Origin: Hepsetus odoe
Lineage: Eukaryota; Chordata; Actinopteri; Characiformes; Hepsetidae
Assembly (NCBI GenBank): GCA_017165825.1
Contig: CM029367.1
Span: 20,264,252 to 20,328,251, forward strand
Reading direction: 5' to 3'
Length of the DNA stretch: 64,000 nucleotides
Shown here: in pieces, positions 58,769-64,000 of the stretch
How the letters are laid out: the number at the start of each line of letters is the position of its first letter
Position numbering within the stretch: position 1 is the stretch's first letter
Made by a program: the position numbers and the translations under genes
Notes under the pieces: model-generated
Told to the model about the DNA's origin: nothing
What the model saw: only the letters and a program-made list of their open reading frames with translations
Databases searched by the model: none

Positions 58769-60400
58769 CATTCCCACCCACAAATCATCTCAATGACTTT
58801 CATGCACTGGACATGTTAGCAACTTTGGACCTTACTGTTATCTTTGGCTTTAGATGCCTCAGAATAAGATATGGGGTCCTCAGCAATTAAAGGCCTTTTT
58901 GTGCTGATTGGATTGTAGTAAACGGCAGAGTTAAAGGTTTTGGCTGAAGAGTAATCTACTCATTGGGTTTTATCTTTGAAAGATTTTATCATGTCAGAAT
59001 GCTTGAGGTGCTTTGCTGAAGGCTTTACAGAGGGTTTTTGTTTTTAACCTTATTTTGCTTTTAATGATGAGCTTTCTCAAAGCTTACCTTCACTGCATAC
59101 ACTGTAGTGTTTGTAGTCTCATTAAGAGGTTATAAGTCACAAAAGGGCCACCGAACAAATGTCTTATTGCAGACCTTCTGCCACCTTAAAGGGGGAGTAA
59201 GACCAGGGTGCTGTGTTTTGGTCTCCTGAAGAAATTTTTGGGGATTTCTTTTTGCTGCTGCAGTGGTTTAAAGAAAAGCAGGGACTTTAAAGCAAAACAC
59301 TCTTGTTGCTGGTGCAAAACCCCACTGAGCAGTTGCTCCTGGCCATGATATTTTGATTATTATTGACACTACATTAAAGAAACTGTAGCTGTATCATATC
59401 AGAGACTTGACTGTTGCCATAAAAGAGGTGAAAATGCAATAATGTTTAACAGCACATTATTTCTTATAATGTGTATAATTAAGTTCTTCTTTTGGTAACT
59501 GAAAAATATTTACAAGCAAAATAATGCTTGTAAATGGCTTAACATTATACATTGCTTCTGAAAAAAATTACCTTTTCATTTGCATATTAATGTAGAAACA
59601 AAATACTGTATTATTAAAAGTTGTAGTGGGCTATAATTAAAGGCGATTGTATATATAATGTCAGTTTATTAAACTTGCCTCATGTTACTAAAGTTGTTCT
59701 TCCCATAATTATGTGTGTTTTAAGTCCTATTAATAGTCCATTTAGGTGGGCCATTTTTATGGGCATTGCTAGAACTTTTAATTTTCTGGAATTATGGTAA
59801 CTTGCTGCCAAAATAGATGACATCCCAGCCTATTTGCAGTCGTTATGTAACTTATTTTTTGAAGACTAATTAAACTAAGCTGTTCCCATAATTAATAATC
59901 AGCTTGAGGTTTCTGTATAAACTATACAAGCGTACTCGGAGTTGAATGCTTGAGCTACAGGCACTGCATTCCCATGCCAGACTCACAGACTCACCAGGCT
60001 CATACAGCCCACCCACTGCATTCCATCGGACTGAGCAGCAGCAGCCACAGCCCTGCTTTAAATTGAATTTCCAATTAATTCTATTATGCAGTGAATGGCA
60101 GTGACTTTAAATTGAAGCACGTTGCACAGACTGATCCAGTGCATCTAATTTCATTTAGTTTCCTTTTTGAGTCACACTTTTTAAATCCCATGACTTTGAA
60201 TATACGCTTGTCACATCAAGTCAGAAGGACAGTAACTGCATGTTCTTTTCAAGTTAACAACAGTTCCTTGAACAGTTGTTTTTTTTCCCCACTTATTTAA
60301 TATTTCAAGTATATGATGTGATTTATTTAGTTTTGTTCAGGAATTGTTTATGCAGAATTTGGCTGCAAAGCCTGATGTATTCAAAATAAAGGTACTGAAA
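58769..60400 (+). other. hps6: hps6 3' UTR and flank
   Basis: Noncoding sequence after the hps6 stop. Possible poly(A) signals are ATTAAA at 59373-59378 and AATAAA at 60385-60390. I cannot tell which is used. Confidence 0.5.
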
Positions 60401-61188
60401 GCATTAGAGGAACCAGTTTTAGTTCCCTTAAGAACCCTTTAATCCATAACTCCTGAAAGAACCACTTTTGTAAATGAGATGTGTGAGCACGAAGAAATGT
60501 TTTAAAGTTCAAACCTAGCAAATTTTAATTCTCCAGAACTATGTCTTTTTTTTTTTTGGAAGTGTGTGGCTTGAATCATTGCATGCTTACAGCACACAGT
60601 GTTTTATAAAGGTTGAAGTTATTTGACCTAGTAGTACACATCGACTCTCAAACTGCCTGTTGAAAAAGAGGTAATAGCAGGTTTATCAAGTGCTGTTGGC
60701 CACTGTTAATCCAGATACAGGGTATTAACCTAAATATCAGGCACCAGTCTTGCACTGGTTTAAATGAGACTCGTGCTAAATGAATTGTGACCTTCTGTAT
60801 TTCTATTTTGCATTTTTATTTGGATAGCTTATGCTGTAAATGGAATTTGCAACTCCATATACTCTCAGTGGCAGAGCTATGTTTGGGATGCTAGCACTGT
60901 ACTAACTCCTGGCAGCTCTCGGTTTTGCAGGTTCTTGTGAGGGTAGACTGGACAACAGCATGTGCTGATGCAGGGGTATCCAGAACACTGCTTCAGGTTC
61001 AGTTCAGTGCTGTGATTTACAGAAAGGGAGCATTCGACAGATCAAAGAGACATCCGTTACGTCCAAAAACGCTTCAGCATCCAACAACAGAATAAGCTAA
61101 GAGGTCAAATTCCACTTAATTCCAAAGAGCTAGCTTGTTATTGTGTTTGCAAGTTAAGAGCACAGACAGAAATATAGTGAGAAAAATA
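60401..61188. other. Intergenic DNA between convergent hps6 and the prominin gene
   Basis: No gene or named repeat was recognised. Confidence 0.5.
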
Positions 61189-62662
61189 TTTATTGACTGG
61201 TGGTTCACAAAAAACACAAGTACAAATCTGTAGTATGTTTTATATTTTATAGGCAAAGTACATTTCTTGAAATGATGTCATATAAGACCTGACCTCATAA
61301 GGGACCACATAAAGTGCATTAATGCCAGTACCTAGTCCAAATAGAAAAATAAACTTTAAATAAAATGAAAACAAATTCAACAATACACATTCAGTGGTAA
61401 ATTAAAGTTTGTGAACTCTATGAAATGTTCTGTACTTCTCTATACGTCTACATAAAATCAGGTTTTCATACCTGTCCTTAACATAAAGAGAAAAAGCCAC
61501 TTAAACAACTGAAGGAAAATATTTTACTTTCTCTAAACACAACGTTTCTTGAGATTCTGTTCACAGACAGATGTCTGGACAGTTTCCTGCAGAATGTACT
61601 GGTATAATTCAGAATTCATCATGAATATTATTACATGCCCTGCTGTTGAAGTGATCTTTCAAAACAGTCTTGAATTTTCCTCCATTTATCTGCAACCCTG
61701 CTGACAAACTTTTAAACTTGGTTTTAAAGTAAGCCTAATAATAATTTTTTTTTTTTTTCCTCAGGGTCTTAAGAAATCTCTGTTCGTGCCATGATGCACT
61801 TCAACAGACATGTGTTTTGAGTATCAGGCTTTAAAAGATCCCTGTTCTTTAAATAAATGGGGGCATCCACTTACATCTGATTGTCATCTGACTGCCATTG
61901 ATGGAAAACACCTGACTCTAACATCACCTTCAAATTAACTGCTAATCCTAGAGGTTCGCATAATTTTGCCGCTCACAGACGTTACATTGGCTCATTTTCT
62001 TAAATAAGTAACACTTAAATTCTGCCTCATTTGTTTAATTTGGGTTCTTTATCTACATTTTGTAACAAACATGGAACGCTGACATGATCCAACATGAAAA
62101 ATGTACATACTAAGAAATTCACATACTTTCAAACATATTTTTTGCTGTCTATACAAATTCTCAAATCTCAAAAATTATAAAAAGGAGAAGAAATAATAAT
62201 AAGAAGCAAGACTTTTTTCAAATAACATTGGGTAATTTCTATCAGTCTTTTTCACCTTGAAAGTTTGACGCTGTAAAAGGCAGCTGACTGAATTACTAAA
62301 AACAAATCTTTTGGGTAAATTTTAATGGGATTGTGATTAAGAGATTCTAACAACTGCACTGAAAAGCACATGAAATTAAACTCATGGGTCCAGCATTTCT
62401 CAGAATGTTTGACAATTGCTGTACACAAAGTCACAAGTGGAGATACTACTCATAGTAAGACCTTTAAGCCACTTGTGGAATGTGCTCAATCCAAGCGGCA
62501 TGCATTTTTCATATAACAGCTGAACTCTCTCAGACTCCAGATTTGTGTGTGTGACTTCTAGACACAGCATCCAGTGGCAGTAATTCTCACTCAGAAGTGA
62601 GACTGGTTGAGTTAAAGGCCTTTTTACCACAATTCTACAGGCAGTAGTTGTTCATCTTCCTG
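61189..62662 (-). other. Likely 3' UTR of the prominin-family gene
   Basis: AT-rich sequence downstream of the last prominin exon. A minus-strand AATAAA at 61189-61194 is the candidate poly(A) signal. Confidence 0.45.
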
Positions 62663-63951
62663 TCAGAAAGGTTTCAAATTTGCTCTCGGAAGGAAGTCCA
62701 TCAGGATGTTGTTCCTTCTAGGAAAAGAGGAAATGCTTTAAGTGGTACTGATTATTAAAGATGATACATGTCTGTGCCAGATGGATTTTAAATACAGCTA
62801 AATCTGAAAGTATGGTATGATGTTTAGTAAACTGATGCTAAATCTGTGAAAATTGTCTAACAGGCAAGACATGTCAACTTTTCCACCCAGCAGGGGCTGC
62901 AACTCACTCAAACACATCGGGGTACTTCATCCGACGGTAGAACTTGGCCGTTTTGACAGAGAAGATAATGCTGGGTATGAGGAAGACCATGCACCAGCCC
63001 AGACTGAACCAAAAAGAGTTCTAGACACAAATGAGAAATGGTATTCATGTGAATGAAATATCATAATAAGATCAAAATAAACAGAAGCCAGCATCCGTGT
63101 CAGGTCTTACCAGAGACTCTACGAGTTTGGTGCATATTAAATTCTCTACTGTGTTGACAGCCATAGCCACTGACCCACATCGACCCACCTGCTCAGTGAT
63201 CTGACACAATGTACAAAAAATAGCCCATTCAGTCTGGAGGCAAGGTGCACCACACAGTTTAAACACCGTTTTTTACTGGTTTGCTAGAATTTTTGAGACT
63301 TAGAAAGAGTTAGAATGAAATGGTAAGTTACCGTTTGATTTGTCCACATAGCAAAATTATTCAATTTTTCCATCAGGTGGTCTGTTAACTGTTTCGTCTG
63401 CTGTAGAGAAATAGCAATGTAATGTTTTACAGGTTCAGTGGTTACTTATTCGCTTGGACGTTACTGATAACACAAAGAAGGGAGACCCCTAACCGGAGCA
63501 GAAGATGATTACTGGTAGCGCAAATCATCTTATCATTTATAATAGAGTATAACAGAGTTTTCTAATTGTGTTAAAATGCAAATACCACATCAGATATATA
63601 TGGACAGGAAACATAAGTTAAATAGCCTTAAAAAAATTAAATGCTTCATCAATCTCTTTAAATTCACTAAAAATCATTTAAGTAGAGTGTTGACAGGTGA
63701 CAATGTGATGTTAGTGCTGGACTTGACTGATAAAGTTCCATATATTGATATTTTCCAAATATATAATATTGTCACATCAAATGACATTTAGGATTACATA
63801 TAACCATTTTTAACAAGAAAACAAACCAATCTGCCAGCATCTCTGCCAGCACAATCAACAGCACACTTACTGATTTCACTATGTACGTGGCGTTATGGTT
63901 CCAAAAGTCCTGAGCATAGCCAACGTTCTGTTGAACACTCCCCACAGTAAT
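62663..63951 (-). CDS. Prominin-family pentaspan membrane protein, C-terminal exons (gene continues past the right edge)
   Basis: Minus-strand exons in transcript order: 63871-63951 (27 codons, with Asn-Ala-Thr glycosylation site), 63332-63400 (23 codons), 63111-63200 (30 codons), 62908-63020, and probably 62663-62717. The first four join in phase 0. VGRCGSVAMAVNTVENLICT corresponds to the last extracellular Cys-containing segment of prominins. NSFWFSLGWCMVFLIPSIIF is the final membrane span, followed by the basic cytoplasmic start SVKTAKFYRRM. Prominins are cholesterol-binding proteins of plasma-membrane protrusions. At the end, TTTGA|GTGAGT is a perfect donor but also contains an in-frame TGA (62904-62906). 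Splicing adds a tail of 17 residues or so (RNNILMDFLPRAN...); retention stops after ...DVFE. Prom1, prom2 or prom3 cannot be told apart from this fragment. Confidence 0.85.
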
Positions 63952-64000
63952 CTAGAGCGTGGATTGTGGTGGAAAACATTTAGAAAATGTTTAATTCATA

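Overview
The window looks like chromosomal DNA of a ray-finned fish. It carries split vertebrate genes with GT-AG introns, long (TG)n, (CT)n and (CA)n runs, decayed Tc1-like transposons, five or six copies of one tRNA-derived SINE, and one endogenous retrovirus. The repeat mix resembles otophysan fish such as catfishes and characins, but I cannot fix the species from sequence alone.

Layout. About 1 to 46.1 kb is the 5' and central part of a minus-strand gene that I assign to tacc2, a centrosome and microtubule adaptor. Exons read from high to low coordinates: alternative first exon 45995-46027 (MGSCIG...), first exon 39150-39182 (MGNENS..., as in mammalian TACC2), a 66-nt exon 38196-38261, exon 30363-30598, a 7.4-kb giant exon 19016-26431, a 108-nt exon 18407-18514, and a proline/glutamate repeat exon 13963-14724. 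All junctions agree in phase and give an open frame of 2,873 codons, still incomplete. The TACC coiled-coil exons must lie beyond the left edge. A possible internal first exon (MGAVES...) lies at 8200-8267.

From 46.7 to 50.8 kb a minus-strand endogenous retrovirus occupies the gap between tacc2 and its neighbour. It has TG...CA ends, a 4-bp ATAT target duplication, a primer-binding site, gag pieces, and RT/RNase H/integrase remnants. An in-frame deletion joins gag directly to the RT active site. From 52.5 to 55.2 kb is nsmce4a (minus strand, 10 coding exons plus a likely noncoding exon), the kleisin of the SMC5/6 complex. Across an approximately 0.8-kb divergent promoter region lies hps6 (plus strand, 56225-58768, one exon), a BLOC-2 subunit. 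From 62.6 kb to the right edge are the last exons of a minus-strand prominin-family gene.

In human, NSMCE4A and TACC2 are also neighbours, which supports the tacc2 call. The genes share no obvious pathway (microtubules, genome maintenance, lysosome-related organelles, membrane protrusions). The strongest observations are the set of tacc2 first exons that all begin Met-Gly, the frame-neutral exon design of tacc2, the expanded Pro-Glu repeat exon, and the structure of the retroviral remnant.
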